Assembly: GCA_001563335.1 (NCBI GenBank)
Contig: LRSL01000069.1
Span: 62,001-126,000, forward strand
Direction of reading: 5' to 3'
DNA: 64,000 nt
Origin: Candidatus Thorarchaeota archaeon SMTZ1-45
GTDB taxonomy: Archaea; Asgardarchaeota; Thorarchaeia; Thorarchaeales; Thorarchaeaceae
A program made the position numbers and the translations under genes. Below the pieces are notes generated by a model, which had not been told where the DNA came from, searched no databases, and saw only the letters and a list, made by a program, of their open reading frames with translations. This document shows, piece after piece, positions 17,032 through 26,572 of this stretch (position 1 is the first letter of the stretch; each line of letters starts with the position of its first letter).

Positions 17032-18081
17032 ATGGTCACTGATCTGGTATACCACGATATTTTTGTTGAACATGTGATGTCTCCAGGTCATCCAGAGAGC
17101 CCAGAACGGCTGAGAAGTGCTTTGAATTCAATCAGATCTGCGGGTTTACTGGATAGTCAAAAAGTGAATCTCCTGACTCCAAATAGAGCCCCTCTAAGTG
17201 AGGTGTATCTTCTTCATGGTAAGGAGTATCTTGAGGGAATAAAAGAAAAGTCAGAGAAAGGTGGGGGGATTTACACAATGGATACTTCAGTCAATTCATA
17301 CACATATGATGCAGCATTATACGCTGCTGGTGGAGGAATAGATGCAGTTGATAGGGTAATGCATGGAGATGCTGAGAACGCATTTGTATTGTGCAGACCG
17401 CCTGGTCATCATGCTGAATATGAAAAGGCTTTTGGGTTTTGTTTTATCAATAATGTAGCTATAGCAGCCAAGCATCTTTTGGAAAAGCATGCAGTTGAAC
17501 GTGTATTGATAGTTGATTATGATGCCCACCATGGAAATGGCACACAACGCAGTTTTTACTCTTCTAAAGATGTGTTTTACGTGGGACTTCATCAGGATGG
17601 GAGAACCTTATTCCCGGGATCTGGTTTTCCAAATGAGATTGGAATGGGTGAAGGAGTAGGTTATACAATAAATTTGGCAATGTATCCAGGAGCAGGAGAT
17701 TATTCCTATAATCGGGCGTTTTCTCAGGTGGTTGAGCCTATAGCAGAGTCTTACAATCCAGATTTCATACTTGTGTCAGTTGGTTATGATGGGCATTTTA
17801 TGGATCCCTTGACTAATCTTGGGCTTACAACAGCTGGCTTTGCAATGATGAATACCAAGCTGAAGCAGATAGCTAACTCATATGCTGATGGAAGAATAGT
17901 ATGTTTTCTTGAGGGAGGTTATAATCTTGAAGTCATGGGTATGTGTTCGTTGAATCTTCTTCAGGAGCTGATGGGTATAGATGTCACTTCATTTGATGAT
18001 AAGTATAATGAGAGCAATATTGTAAGTGACTATACAGAGAAACTAATTGAGAAGATTATCACAGACTCGCCTCTGCTATAA
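17032..18081 (+). CDS. Class II-type histone deacetylase / acetoin utilisation family protein
   Basis: A 349-residue arginase-deacetylase fold protein. 'SPGHPESPERLRSALN' at the N-terminus, 'RPPGHHAEYEKAFGFCFINN' (catalytic tandem histidines), 'IVDYDAHHGNGTQRSFY' (zinc-binding Asp and His) and 'VSVGYDGHFMDPL' (second zinc Asp) are all intact, so it should be an active zinc-dependent deacylase. Targets could be lysine-acetylated chromatin proteins or small acetylated molecules. ATG at 17032 has GGGGATGA upstream. A GAACACGTGTTC palindrome lies in its promoter region. Confidence 0.93.
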   Translation: MVTDLVYHDIFVEHVMSPGHPESPERLRSALNSIRSAGLLDSQKVNLLTPNRAPLSEVYLLHGKEYLEGIKEKSEKGGGIYTMDTSVNSYTYDAALYAAGGGIDAVDRVMHGDAENAFVLCRPPGHHAEYEKAFGFCFINNVAIAAKHLLEKHAVERVLIVDYDAHHGNGTQRSFYSSKDVFYVGLHQDGRTLFPGSGFPNEIGMGEGVGYTINLAMYPGAGDYSYNRAFSQVVEPIAESYNPDFILVSVGYDGHFMDPLTNLGLTTAGFAMMNTKLKQIANSYADGRIVCFLEGGYNLEVMGMCSLNLLQELMGIDVTSFDDKYNESNIVSDYTEKLIEKIITDSPLL

Positions 18082-18084
18082 TGA

Positions 18085-20334
18085 TTACTCACCAAAATCT
18101 TCCAACAGTGTTTGAATTGAGTCTATGTCATCATCCTCAACTGAATCTTCAATATCAGTGGTTGTTAGTTTTATATCGATACCTAGCTGTTTCTTAATTG
18201 ACTCTGCTATTGAAGTGCCAATAGTAGGAATTCTTGCTAATTCTTCTATTGGAACTTGATATAGATCAGCCAAGTTGACCAATCTATGATTGTGAAGCAT
18301 TCTACCTCTTACTCGTCCAATTCCCTTGAGACTTACAAGTTCTAGAATATCTGAACGAACTCCATGACGAAGACGCAATCTAAGATTTCTGAGAAATGGA
18401 ATATGGCTGACTGCATTGGATATTCTGGAGATTTCTAATGCTGCATATGTCAACCATTCTGCAGATTGTACAAATCGATGAACATCACCCATACCAACAT
18501 TGTATTTTTCTGTAATATCTCTCTCAGTTTTTTCAGAGATCCAATCTTGAAGCAGCAAAGCAGTCTTTACCTGAGCTAGAAATTCTAAGTAAGTGCGAGG
18601 ACTTTCTTCGATAGGTGGTTCAATCATAAGTTCATCAAGATGATCATCTACGGTAATTTCATACTCTTCAGCTTCGGATCTTGTCACATATGATAATGGT
18701 TGGTCTGGAGTATGGCATAATAGATGTAGAATACCAATCATGCTATGGTGGTCTGTTTCAGACAACACATCACGAAATAATATTGCTGTATAGGGGTCAA
18801 TGTATAACTGGGAGGTTCTTCTTCCAATCAGTGTGGCTGTATAGGAACCATCAGAGCTTGTTTCGATTAGACCACCTTCCTCAAGAAAACCTAAAGCGGA
18901 TGAAACATGTTGATTAATCTCCCATTGGTCAAATTGATGTGAGAAGAACGTACCTCCTATTAGAGAGTCTATCTCTTCACGGTTTCTCGTCATTTCTGTG
19001 GCAATAGATGCTAGAAGATGAGCACGAACTGCACGCGGAGAGGCCAATTTAGAGGTGATTTCTTCAGGCTCTGATAGGGTGTAGTTGTCAATAAGAAAAT
19101 CATGTTCAGGTTCGGTCCGGGCTATTAGTACAGCTTCTCCATATTTATCATATTTCGGTCGACCAGCTCTTCCAGCCATCTGTTTGTATTCTAGAACTGG
19201 AATGGGATAGCTACCACGGTCCGTTTCAAAACGTCTGTAATCACGAACAATTACACGTCTTGAGGGAAGATTCACCCCAGCTGCTAAAGTTGGAGTCGCA
19301 ACAATCACTTTCAACATATTTTCTTTGAAGTAGTCCTCAACAAGTGTACGTTCTTGATTATCAAGACCTGCATGGTGAAAAGCAGCTCCATTCGCTATAA
19401 GTCGTGCAAGTATTTTAGAAGACTCTGGTGCTGATGGGGTCCTTCCAATTTTACTTGCCCCTTTAGATAGCTGTAATATTATATCATCAGGGATATATCT
19501 TCTGAGAAAGGGTGCGAGTTTCTTTGCAACAGTAACGGTTGATCGACGACTTGATACAAAGACAAGGACTTGACCATTTTCGTCAAGTGTGTCACAGACA
19601 ACATCAGCTAATTCATCTCTTCGGGTCCTATTGATATTTCGAAAGCTGTTCTTTCCGTCTTTAAAGAAATTAATTCGCCCATCCAAGTAAACCCCTTCAC
19701 TTAGAGGTACAGGTCTCCAAGTATCTCTAACAAGCTCAGCACCAAGCCACTCAGCAATCTGATTGGCATTTGAGATTGTTGCACTAAGAGCAATAATCTG
19801 AATGTGTTTTATGATTTGAATGAGCTTGGCTAATACCATCTCAAGTGTAGGGCCTCTTTTGGGGTCATTAATGAGATGAATCTCATCTGCAACAACAATT
19901 CCAATATCATTGATCCATTCAGCTTTATGACGGACCAACGAATCAGCCCGTTCAGTTGTCACTATCACAATGTCTGAATCATGTAGACGTCTTCCAGGGG
20001 AATCATAGTCACCTATCGACATTGAGGTTGTAATGCCTAGTGACTCGTATTTCTTAAACTCTATATATTTCTCACGAGCAAGAGATTTCAGCGGCACAAG
20101 ATAGAGCGCTTTCCCGCGGCCATCAAGTATTGTTTTGAGCATACAAATTTCGGCAACTAACGTTTTTCCTGAACTGGTGGGTATTGCAAGAACAAGGTTC
20201 TTTCCATCAAGGACTCCTGTTTTGAATGCAATGATTTGGGGTGGAAAAAGCTCTGATATTCCTTGGACCTGAAGATGTTTGATTATTTTGCTGTTGATAT
20301 CAAGCTTGTCAAGTCGAATATTACTCCACTCCAA
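18085..20334 (-). CDS. hel308: Hel308 (Hjm) superfamily 2 DNA helicase
   Basis: A 749-residue 3'-5' helicase that remodels stalled replication forks. Motif I 'AIPTSSGKTLVAEICML', motif II 'VVADEIHLIND', motif IV-VI with 'AAFHHAGLDNQERTLVEDYF', 'VIVATPTLAAGVNLPSRRV' and 'QMAGRAGRPKYD'. A winged helix, ratchet helical domain and C-terminal HhH region ('LVSLKGIGRVRGRMLHNHRL', 'LARIPTIGTSIAESIKKQLG') follow in the usual order. TTG start at 20334. It is the last of a minus-strand run gins23-mcm-hel308. Confidence 0.93.
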   Translation of the reverse strand: MEWSNIRLDKLDINSKIIKHLQVQGISELFPPQIIAFKTGVLDGKNLVLAIPTSSGKTLVAEICMLKTILDGRGKALYLVPLKSLAREKYIEFKKYESLGITTSMSIGDYDSPGRRLHDSDIVIVTTERADSLVRHKAEWINDIGIVVADEIHLINDPKRGPTLEMVLAKLIQIIKHIQIIALSATISNANQIAEWLGAELVRDTWRPVPLSEGVYLDGRINFFKDGKNSFRNINRTRRDELADVVCDTLDENGQVLVFVSSRRSTVTVAKKLAPFLRRYIPDDIILQLSKGASKIGRTPSAPESSKILARLIANGAAFHHAGLDNQERTLVEDYFKENMLKVIVATPTLAAGVNLPSRRVIVRDYRRFETDRGSYPIPVLEYKQMAGRAGRPKYDKYGEAVLIARTEPEHDFLIDNYTLSEPEEITSKLASPRAVRAHLLASIATEMTRNREEIDSLIGGTFFSHQFDQWEINQHVSSALGFLEEGGLIETSSDGSYTATLIGRRTSQLYIDPYTAILFRDVLSETDHHSMIGILHLLCHTPDQPLSYVTRSEAEEYEITVDDHLDELMIEPPIEESPRTYLEFLAQVKTALLLQDWISEKTERDITEKYNVGMGDVHRFVQSAEWLTYAALEISRISNAVSHIPFLRNLRLRLRHGVRSDILELVSLKGIGRVRGRMLHNHRLVNLADLYQVPIEELARIPTIGTSIAESIKKQLGIDIKLTTTDIEDSVEDDDIDSIQTLLEDFGE

Positions 20335-20364
20335 ATTTTACTGGCAATATTTGAGGGATCTAGA

Positions 20365-22431
20365 TCAGCTCTGAGAGTGTCTGATTTTGCCCTCGCGTGG
20401 ACTGTATAATATTCCTTCAGCCAACAGTTTCTCAATGACTTCTTCAGCTCTTTCACGAGGCAGTCCCATGGAAACTGCTCTCTGAATTAGGGCATCTTTA
20501 TTCACTGTCGAGGTTCCTTCAGACTCCATATCACGAATAGCTTTGATTATAATGTCTGAGGAACTTCGTTGTGATGCACTCATCTTAGAAACAAGACGGT
20601 CAATATCGATTTTTCCTGTTATTCGGTCAAGTGCCACCATACGAAGTGATTCTTCCATGAGTCGGACTGCTGATTGAGCATCCTCCTTAGTGACTTTGGA
20701 TTGCAACGCCATTCGAGCCCGAGCCTCTGATAAACGAACAAGTGATTCTAGCTGACGTGCTGTGATTGGAACTGGTGAAGCTCCACCTTCTGCACTCTTT
20801 CGTAGATCTACATAGAAATTCTCTATCACCTCTGCTGCCTCTGGTGATAGTTGTGGAATAACATAACGATTAGCATATCCAATATATTTCTTCAGAAAAT
20901 CAGGAGCGATAGGCGGCGTTGTGGTTTGATCTTGTGTCTTCTTCATCTGGTGCATATTAAGTATGAATTGTGCAAGCTCACGGTCTCTTGTGGCCTCTGG
21001 CGTATCAACTAATATCCAAATCAAATCAAACCTTGAGAGAATAGTGAATGGCAGTCTGATGTTATCTTGGACAGAGAGTGATGACTCATAACGTCCCAAA
21101 GTTGGGTTGGCGGCTGCAAGAATAGAGGTTCTTGCATTCAGAGTAGCGACAATTCCAGCTTTTGCAATACTCACTGTGTGTTGTTCCATGGCTTCGTGTA
21201 TTGCAGTTCGATCATTAGGGTCCATCTTGTCAAACTCGTCAATACATGTAATCCCTTGGTCAGACAAAACCAATGCTCCAGCCTCAAGGGTCATAGCACC
21301 AGATTCAGTATCATGAACTACAGCTGCTGTTAGCCCAGCTGCGGTGGTTCCCTTTCCGGAGGTGTAAAGTCCTCGTGCAGCAAGTCCCGCTACAAACTTT
21401 AGAATCTGACTTTTTCCTGTTCCGGGGTCTCCAACCATCAATATGTTTGATTTACCCCTAAGGCGAGTCCCATCAGGCAATGTCTTTCCAACGCCACCAA
21501 AAAGGAGGAGCGCAATTGATTCTTTGATGTGTTCATGACCGTGAATAGAAGGTGCTATTGATGCATTGATTCTTTCATGAACATATGGATCCTCAGCTAG
21601 CTCTTTGATTCGCTTCTCATCATCTTCTGATATCTCAAGTTGTTCATACTCTTTTTCTGATATCTCAATACCATTTGCTTCAATGAACACATTGAATGTG
21701 GCAAGCTTGCCTCCTCTTCTTGAGAAGTCAGGAGATGTTTGAAGTATACCAGTCACTTTGACCAATTCTCCAGGTCTGGAGATATCAACAATATCACCTT
21801 CAAGAATGACATCAACAGACCTAGGCATTTGTCCTGGAGGAAGTTCCTCGGGCGACTCTTGGATTCTAACTTTTTGCCAATCTTTGAATTGTGATTTCTG
21901 AGGAAGCAAACGCATGGGTGTTTTCTTTGTACAAACTGGGCACAACGCTGGTTCTGTATATCTTCCTTCTTCTTGGGGTTGTGGTATTTCTGCTTGACAA
22001 ATTCTACAGAGGAACATTGCTTGGACTAATAGTGGTTTGACCACACTTGCTCTCATCATGATTCCACTGATATGTATCAGCTTCCCGATATGACGCGACC
22101 TCAGAGCACGTAGTGCTATATGTTCAGGATAATTGACAAAGCGTGTTTTTATGAGGCTGACATCAAGACTAGCAACATAGTCCGGATCTTCGATACGCAG
22201 TACTGAAACTAGGGCATTATCTGTCATCTCCAAGAATTTCTGAGGATCTTCTGCTGCTAATGCCATGAACACATTATCGAAGCTGGTCAGGTCTTGAAAA
22301 TCGATGGTGAGGGATATTTCATCATTAATTGACATTTGTTGGATTCTCGACCAATAGGTCAAAGTTCCTTGTACATCTTTGTATGTTCTTAGGAACTCCT
22401 CGAATCTTTCCTGTTCATCATAACCGGACAT
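20365..22431 (-). CDS. mcm: MCM replicative helicase
   Basis: A 688-residue archaeal MCM. The N-terminal domain contains a zinc finger (CRIC...CPVC, about residues 140-170) and OB fold. The AAA+ core has Walker A 'VGDPGTGKSQILKFVAGLAA', Walker B 'QGITCIDEFDKMDPND', and an arginine finger in 'LSRFDLIWILVDTP'. A C-terminal winged helix ends the protein. It unwinds the chromosome at forks together with GINS and Cdc45/RecJ. It is encoded beside a GINS subunit and hel308 on the same strand. Confidence 0.97.
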   Translation of the reverse strand: MSGYDEQERFEEFLRTYKDVQGTLTYWSRIQQMSINDEISLTIDFQDLTSFDNVFMALAAEDPQKFLEMTDNALVSVLRIEDPDYVASLDVSLIKTRFVNYPEHIALRALRSRHIGKLIHISGIMMRASVVKPLLVQAMFLCRICQAEIPQPQEEGRYTEPALCPVCTKKTPMRLLPQKSQFKDWQKVRIQESPEELPPGQMPRSVDVILEGDIVDISRPGELVKVTGILQTSPDFSRRGGKLATFNVFIEANGIEISEKEYEQLEISEDDEKRIKELAEDPYVHERINASIAPSIHGHEHIKESIALLLFGGVGKTLPDGTRLRGKSNILMVGDPGTGKSQILKFVAGLAARGLYTSGKGTTAAGLTAAVVHDTESGAMTLEAGALVLSDQGITCIDEFDKMDPNDRTAIHEAMEQHTVSIAKAGIVATLNARTSILAAANPTLGRYESSLSVQDNIRLPFTILSRFDLIWILVDTPEATRDRELAQFILNMHQMKKTQDQTTTPPIAPDFLKKYIGYANRYVIPQLSPEAAEVIENFYVDLRKSAEGGASPVPITARQLESLVRLSEARARMALQSKVTKEDAQSAVRLMEESLRMVALDRITGKIDIDRLVSKMSASQRSSSDIIIKAIRDMESEGTSTVNKDALIQRAVSMGLPRERAEEVIEKLLAEGILYSPREGKIRHSQS

Positions 22432-22539
22432 TTCTGCTAGCCTCGATAATTATTAATTATTCATGAATACGTATTCTTCTATCAATATTCGATTTCTAGT
22501 TCTTCTTGATTTGTATTTAACGGCACTAATTCTAATTAC

Positions 22540-23109
22540 CTATTCCAGAATATTTTGGCGCCATCCGGAGAGCAAATCAATTAGCTCTTCACAGAGCCAT
22601 CTCTCTTCATAAGCCATTTGTTTTCTCTTCTCTTGATATGCTCCTGATTTAGCTACTCGAAGTATTTTTGATAATCGAGTTTCTACCAAAAAGGGAACCA
22701 TGCGTTGAAGTTTTTCGATTTCGTCATATTTTCTAGGGTCTATAGATGTTCTGTCACTCTGAAGTCGGAGTACTTTTCTGTTGAGAGCTGTGTAGAGATA
22801 TGGTTGAAATGTTTGTAGTTTATGAGGTTGTTTTTCTTCTTCTCGATAGAGGTTTTGAAGTCTTCTTAATGAGTCGTAGGCATCTTCAGGTACAATATCT
22901 ATGAAATCATATCTCATAAATCGCTCTATTGCCCAGTTAGGAAAACTTGCCCTGTCACCCTTCTTGAAAGGACCCATTTTATTTCCAGCCACAGTAACTT
23001 CAGGCATTGATTTTTGAAATATACATTCTCGGGTTTCATTGAGAAACATCATCTCAAAGCGATTCATCTCATCTTTTGCTTCACTACATATCTTCATGAG
23101 AAACCACAT
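22540..23109 (-). CDS. GINS complex subunit, GINS23 type
   Basis: A 189-residue protein. The small beta (B) domain near the N-terminus reads 'MPEVTVAGNKMGPFKKGDRA' then 'FPNWAIERFMRYDFIDIV', and a long helical A domain follows ('RRLQNLYREEEKQPHKLQ...'). B before A is the Psf2/Psf3-like order of archaeal Gins23, in contrast to Gins51. GINS bridges MCM and the RecJ/Cdc45 nuclease. The ATG at 23109 or 23097 could start it; neither has a clear ribosome-binding site. It precedes mcm by about 110 bases and diverges from rfcS. Confidence 0.82.
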   Translation of the reverse strand: MWFLMKICSEAKDEMNRFEMMFLNETRECIFQKSMPEVTVAGNKMGPFKKGDRASFPNWAIERFMRYDFIDIVPEDAYDSLRRLQNLYREEEKQPHKLQTFQPYLYTALNRKVLRLQSDRTSIDPRKYDEIEKLQRMVPFLVETRLSKILRVAKSGAYQEKRKQMAYEERWLCEELIDLLSGWRQNILE

Positions 23110-23204
23110 TCACTTTCTGATTAAGTTGAGATAAAGCCCTTACTCTGTATCAACGAGGCAGAATGATTAATCCTATGCTTCATTTGAGTGATATGATTCT
23201 GTTG

Positions 23205-23225
23205 CCAGAGAATCTTTTAAAGCGC
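23205..23225 (+). promoter_or_regulatory. Putative TATA promoter for the rfcS-rfcL operon
   Basis: The sequence 'aatcttttaaagcgccg' lies about 75 bases upstream of the rfcS start in the divergent gins23/rfcS spacer and resembles a BRE-TATA element. Assigned by eye only. Confidence 0.35.
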
Positions 23226-23296
23226 CGAAAAGGAATCATCACGAAACCTGTAGAATTGTAAGGTCATCATGACTACAATATTGGTGGGAACTACAA

Positions 23297-24241
23297 ATGG
23301 ATTTGGATCTATGGACTGAAAAATATCGACCTCCAACTTTAGGTGAGATTATTGGTCAGGTATCAGTGATTGAGAGCTTAAAGAAATTTGTAGAAACCAA
23401 GGCTGTACCTCACTGCTTGTTTGCAGGACCACCTGGGACAAGTAAAACTACTGCAGCAATGGCAATGGCTAGAGACCTCTTTGGAAACACATTTGGACGG
23501 AATTTTATGGAGCTAAATGCAAGTGATGAAAGAGGGATTGATGTTGTAAGAAATCAAATTAAGAATTTTGCAAGGACAATGCCATCAGGTGATGCACCGT
23601 TCAAAATTCTTGTTCTTGATGAGGCCGATCATCTTACTGCGGATGCTCAGCATGCTCTACGACGCACAATGGAATCTTATGCTGTTTCTTGTAGAATGAT
23701 TTTGATTTGTAATTATTCTAGTAGGATTATTCCACCTATTCAATCAAGATGTGCAATTTTTCGCTTTTCCAGACTTAGTAATGATGATATTGCAAGTAGA
23801 CTCAATTATATCGCCAAAGAGGAAGGAGTAAGACTTCTTTCTTCTGGCATTGAAGCTATTCTGTATCTTGCTGAGGGGGATATGAGAGCTGCCATCAATC
23901 TTCTTCAAGCTTCATCATCCACAGGTCAGAAAGTGACTGATGAGATTGTATATTCAATCTCTGGAAAAGCAAACCCAGAAACTGTAAGGAAGATGCTTAG
24001 CGATGCCAAAGAGGGAAAATATGATCAGTCTCTTGATAGTCTAAGGAGTCTAATCTATCAGCAGGGAGTTTCACCCGTGGACTTGGTGAAGCAGATGCAT
24101 CGTGAGATTGAGGATCTAAATCTTGATAGTCAAAAAAGATTGGATATACTGAACCAGACAGCTGAAATAGAGTTCCGCATGTCTGAAGGTGCAAATGGTG
24201 AGATTCAACTTTCCTCACTCTTAGCGCGTCTGGGATTGTGA
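23297..24241 (+). CDS. rfcS: Replication factor C small subunit
   Basis: A 314-residue AAA+ clamp-loader subunit that, with RfcL, loads PCNA. 'WTEKYRPPTLGEIIGQ' opens the protein, followed by Walker A 'FAGPPGTSKTTAAMAM', Walker B 'KILVLDEADHLT', and the arginine-finger SRC motif 'IQSRCAIFRFSRLS'. The Walker A glycine before lysine is replaced by serine (GTSKT rather than GTGKT), which is unusual. It precedes rfcL by 20 bases in the same operon. ATG at 23297. Confidence 0.95.
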   Translation: MDLDLWTEKYRPPTLGEIIGQVSVIESLKKFVETKAVPHCLFAGPPGTSKTTAAMAMARDLFGNTFGRNFMELNASDERGIDVVRNQIKNFARTMPSGDAPFKILVLDEADHLTADAQHALRRTMESYAVSCRMILICNYSSRIIPPIQSRCAIFRFSRLSNDDIASRLNYIAKEEGVRLLSSGIEAILYLAEGDMRAAINLLQASSSTGQKVTDEIVYSISGKANPETVRKMLSDAKEGKYDQSLDSLRSLIYQQGVSPVDLVKQMHREIEDLNLDSQKRLDILNQTAEIEFRMSEGANGEIQLSSLLARLGL

Positions 24242-24261
24242 GTAAATGGTAGTGATTCTAA

Positions 24262-25482
24262 ATGATTGATGAAAACCTACCTTGGCCAGAAAAACATCGT
24301 CCAAAAACACTTGAAAGAGTGGTTGGGAATCATGAAACAATCCAGTCATTGAAAAACTGGATTGAATCATGGATATCAAAAATTCCAAACAGAAGAGCAG
24401 CTCTCTTAATCGGACCACCTGGAATAGGAAAAACTGCATCAATTGGAGCTATGGCAAACGATTTGGATATGGAACTTGTAGAATTCAATTCAAGTGATAA
24501 AAGGAACAAGGATAATATAGAAACATTAGTTTGGAGAGCTGCATCACAACAAACTCTCGATGGTAGACCTAGGCTTATTTTGTTGGATGAGGTGGATGGT
24601 CTCTCAGGAACTAGTGATAGAGGTGGAGTGGGAGCGATCTTGAAAGTAATCAAGGACACGGTCCATCCAATTGTTATGACCGCAAATGATCCAAGTAGTC
24701 CTCGTCTTAAAGATCTCATGAAGGTATGTCAAGTCTTCAGCTTTGAGCTCATACAGAATAGTGATATCGAGAAGATATTGAAACATATACTGTTGGAAAA
24801 CAATGTGGAAGTATCTAATGAAGTACTCAACGAGATAGTTGAAGGTTCGGGAGGAGACCTTCGTGCTGCAATTTCTGATTTAGAGTCTCAGGTGAGGAGT
24901 GGTTTAACATCTGTAGTAATTGAATCAGTTATCAGAGACTCAAAACGTGGTGACGAAGAAACTCTACGGCATTTGTTTGCTTCAGCGAGTTCGAAGGCTG
25001 CCAGAAAGGCATTATCTGAATCAGAGCTAAATCATGATTCATTGGTATTATGGCTAGAAGAAAATCTACATCTTCATCTCATGACTCCAAATGAACTAGA
25101 TGATGGATTCGAACAACTTTCTCTTGCAGATTTAACACTTGGAAGAATCATGGTAAATCAAAATTGGAAGCTACTTGCATATGTTTACGACTTCTTATCC
25201 ATGGGAGTAGCTATGAGCCGATCTGAAACGCCGTTCAAGCGTGTTAAATATTCACAGCCTTCATGGCCACTTTTAGTTTGGCAAGGTGAAAGAAAACGAG
25301 ATAAACAGGCTGATGTCATCTCGTCTCTATCTGAGGTGACAAGAGTTTCAAAGAGAAGAGTACGTCAAACCCACCTTGATAGCATTCGCGAGATTCTGAA
25401 GATAAATCCTAAAAGTCTGGCTGATTTCGCGAGTTGGTTGAATGTTGATAAGTCATCATTGGCCTTGAAAAGTGGTCGATGA
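24262..25482 (+). CDS. rfcL: Replication factor C large subunit
   Basis: A 406-residue AAA+ clamp-loader large subunit. 'PWPEKHRPKTLERVVGNHE' is the typical start; Walker A 'LIGPPGIGKTASIGAMAND', Walker B 'LILLDEVDGLSG' and a sensor 1 'VMTANDPSSPRL' follow, then the helical collar domain. No clear PCNA-interacting QxxLxxFF box is visible at the C-terminus, and the protein is on the short side for the family. Its last 74 bases overlap the 3' end of truA on the other strand. Confidence 0.94.
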   Translation: MIDENLPWPEKHRPKTLERVVGNHETIQSLKNWIESWISKIPNRRAALLIGPPGIGKTASIGAMANDLDMELVEFNSSDKRNKDNIETLVWRAASQQTLDGRPRLILLDEVDGLSGTSDRGGVGAILKVIKDTVHPIVMTANDPSSPRLKDLMKVCQVFSFELIQNSDIEKILKHILLENNVEVSNEVLNEIVEGSGGDLRAAISDLESQVRSGLTSVVIESVIRDSKRGDEETLRHLFASASSKAARKALSESELNHDSLVLWLEENLHLHLMTPNELDDGFEQLSLADLTLGRIMVNQNWKLLAYVYDFLSMGVAMSRSETPFKRVKYSQPSWPLLVWQGERKRDKQADVISSLSEVTRVSKRRVRQTHLDSIREILKINPKSLADFASWLNVDKSSLALKSGR

Positions 25483-26272
25483 CATTACTTACTGTTCTAA
25501 TTGACCGTCTATATTGTTCGAGTTGATTGTATAGTTGTTTTTGGATTAGTCGAATTGCGTATTTGCTTGGCTTCATTTGGACTGGAACTATTGTTTCCAT
25601 AAGGACTAGGTTTTCTGGTGGAGCGGGTTGGATCCCACTTTTAAAGACTTGATGTCCTGAGAGAATATTCTCGATAGATTCAAGTTTGATTCTTTCAGCT
25701 CCAATTTCTGTGAGTAGTGTTACTATTTTACGTACTAGTTTCCAGAGAAATCGAGTTCCAAAGATATCCAAGAAATAACCATTGTTATGGAAACTAATTG
25801 ATATGTTCAGAATTGTTGTGGTAGTATTTCGACCACCATCAGGTTTTGCAAGTTCAAAGAAATCATTAGATCCGATTAATAGAGCTGCTGCTTTTTTGGA
25901 AATTTCAAGATTCAAATCAGTCCAAGATTTGTCAAGATAGTATCGATAGTGTCGCATCAATACACTGTGGCGTGGTGAAAAATTGGGAGGCGCTTTTGTA
26001 GATGCCCATAATATGATATCATCTGGAAGATAACGATTGATTTTGTCAATATTGAATTGATTCTCTGTAATGATCATAGCCAGTTGTCCAATACTATGAA
26101 CTCCTCTGTCAGTCCTTCCTGATAATTGGACTGTTTGAGTAGAGTGGGACTCTCTGCTCCAGCTTGTGAGAGCATCGATTAGTTCTCCTTGGACTGTCGC
26201 AAGACCTGGTTGATATTGCGAGCCATGATAATCGTCACCAAGATAAAACAAACGTGAGAGATAGTTCGTCAT
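25409..26272 (-). CDS. truA: tRNA pseudouridine synthase A (TruA)
   Basis: A 287-residue TruA-family pseudouridine synthase modifying positions 38-40 of tRNA anticodon arms. The catalytic aspartate is in 'LSGRTDRGVHSIGQLAMI' (about residue 52). 'RFLWKLVRKIVTLLTEIG' is the conserved RNA-binding helix. The ATG at 26272 gives 'LSRLFYLGDDYHGSQYQPG', a typical beginning. The 3' end overlaps rfcL by 74 bases in opposite orientation. Confidence 0.92.
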   Translation of the reverse strand: MTNYLSRLFYLGDDYHGSQYQPGLATVQGELIDALTSWSRESHSTQTVQLSGRTDRGVHSIGQLAMIITENQFNIDKINRYLPDDIILWASTKAPPNFSPRHSVLMRHYRYYLDKSWTDLNLEISKKAAALLIGSNDFFELAKPDGGRNTTTTILNISISFHNNGYFLDIFGTRFLWKLVRKIVTLLTEIGAERIKLESIENILSGHQVFKSGIQPAPPENLVLMETIVPVQMKPSKYAIRLIQKQLYNQLEQYRRSIRTVSNVIDHFSRPMMTYQHSTNSRNQPDF

Positions 26273-26287
26273 ATCGTAGATACCTCA

Positions 26288-26572
26288 TCATGACTCCCAG
26301 AGATTGAATAAACTTCTTAGTGAGCGTGCCCTAAGGTCTTCGATTTTGTATCGATATATTTTGATTCTACCAAATTTCTTCTCCTCTATGAGACCTGAGT
26401 TTAGTAACACTTCAAGATGTGATTTTGTAGAACTATGATTGAGGTCTACTCTTCTACAAAGCTCTGAGATATTTAACTCGTTAGAAACAGCAAGTTCCTT
26501 GAGTATCTTTATTCTTCCTCGTGATGAGAATATGTCTTCAATGGCAATTTTATGCGAATTTTCAGAATCCAT
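26288..26572 (-). CDS. Winged helix-turn-helix regulator coupled to orc1/cdc6
   Basis: A 94-residue winged-helix protein: 'SRGRIKILKELAVSNELNIS', 'ELCRRVDLNHSSTKSHLEVL' (recognition helix) and a wing 'GLIEEKKFGRIKIYRY'. Its ATG overlaps the orc1/cdc6 stop by one base (TAATG), so the two are translationally coupled. It may control this operon or act with Orc1 at DNA; both are inferences from position. Confidence 0.8.
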   Translation of the reverse strand: MDSENSHKIAIEDIFSSRGRIKILKELAVSNELNISELCRRVDLNHSSTKSHLEVLLNSGLIEEKKFGRIKIYRYKIEDLRARSLRSLFNLWES

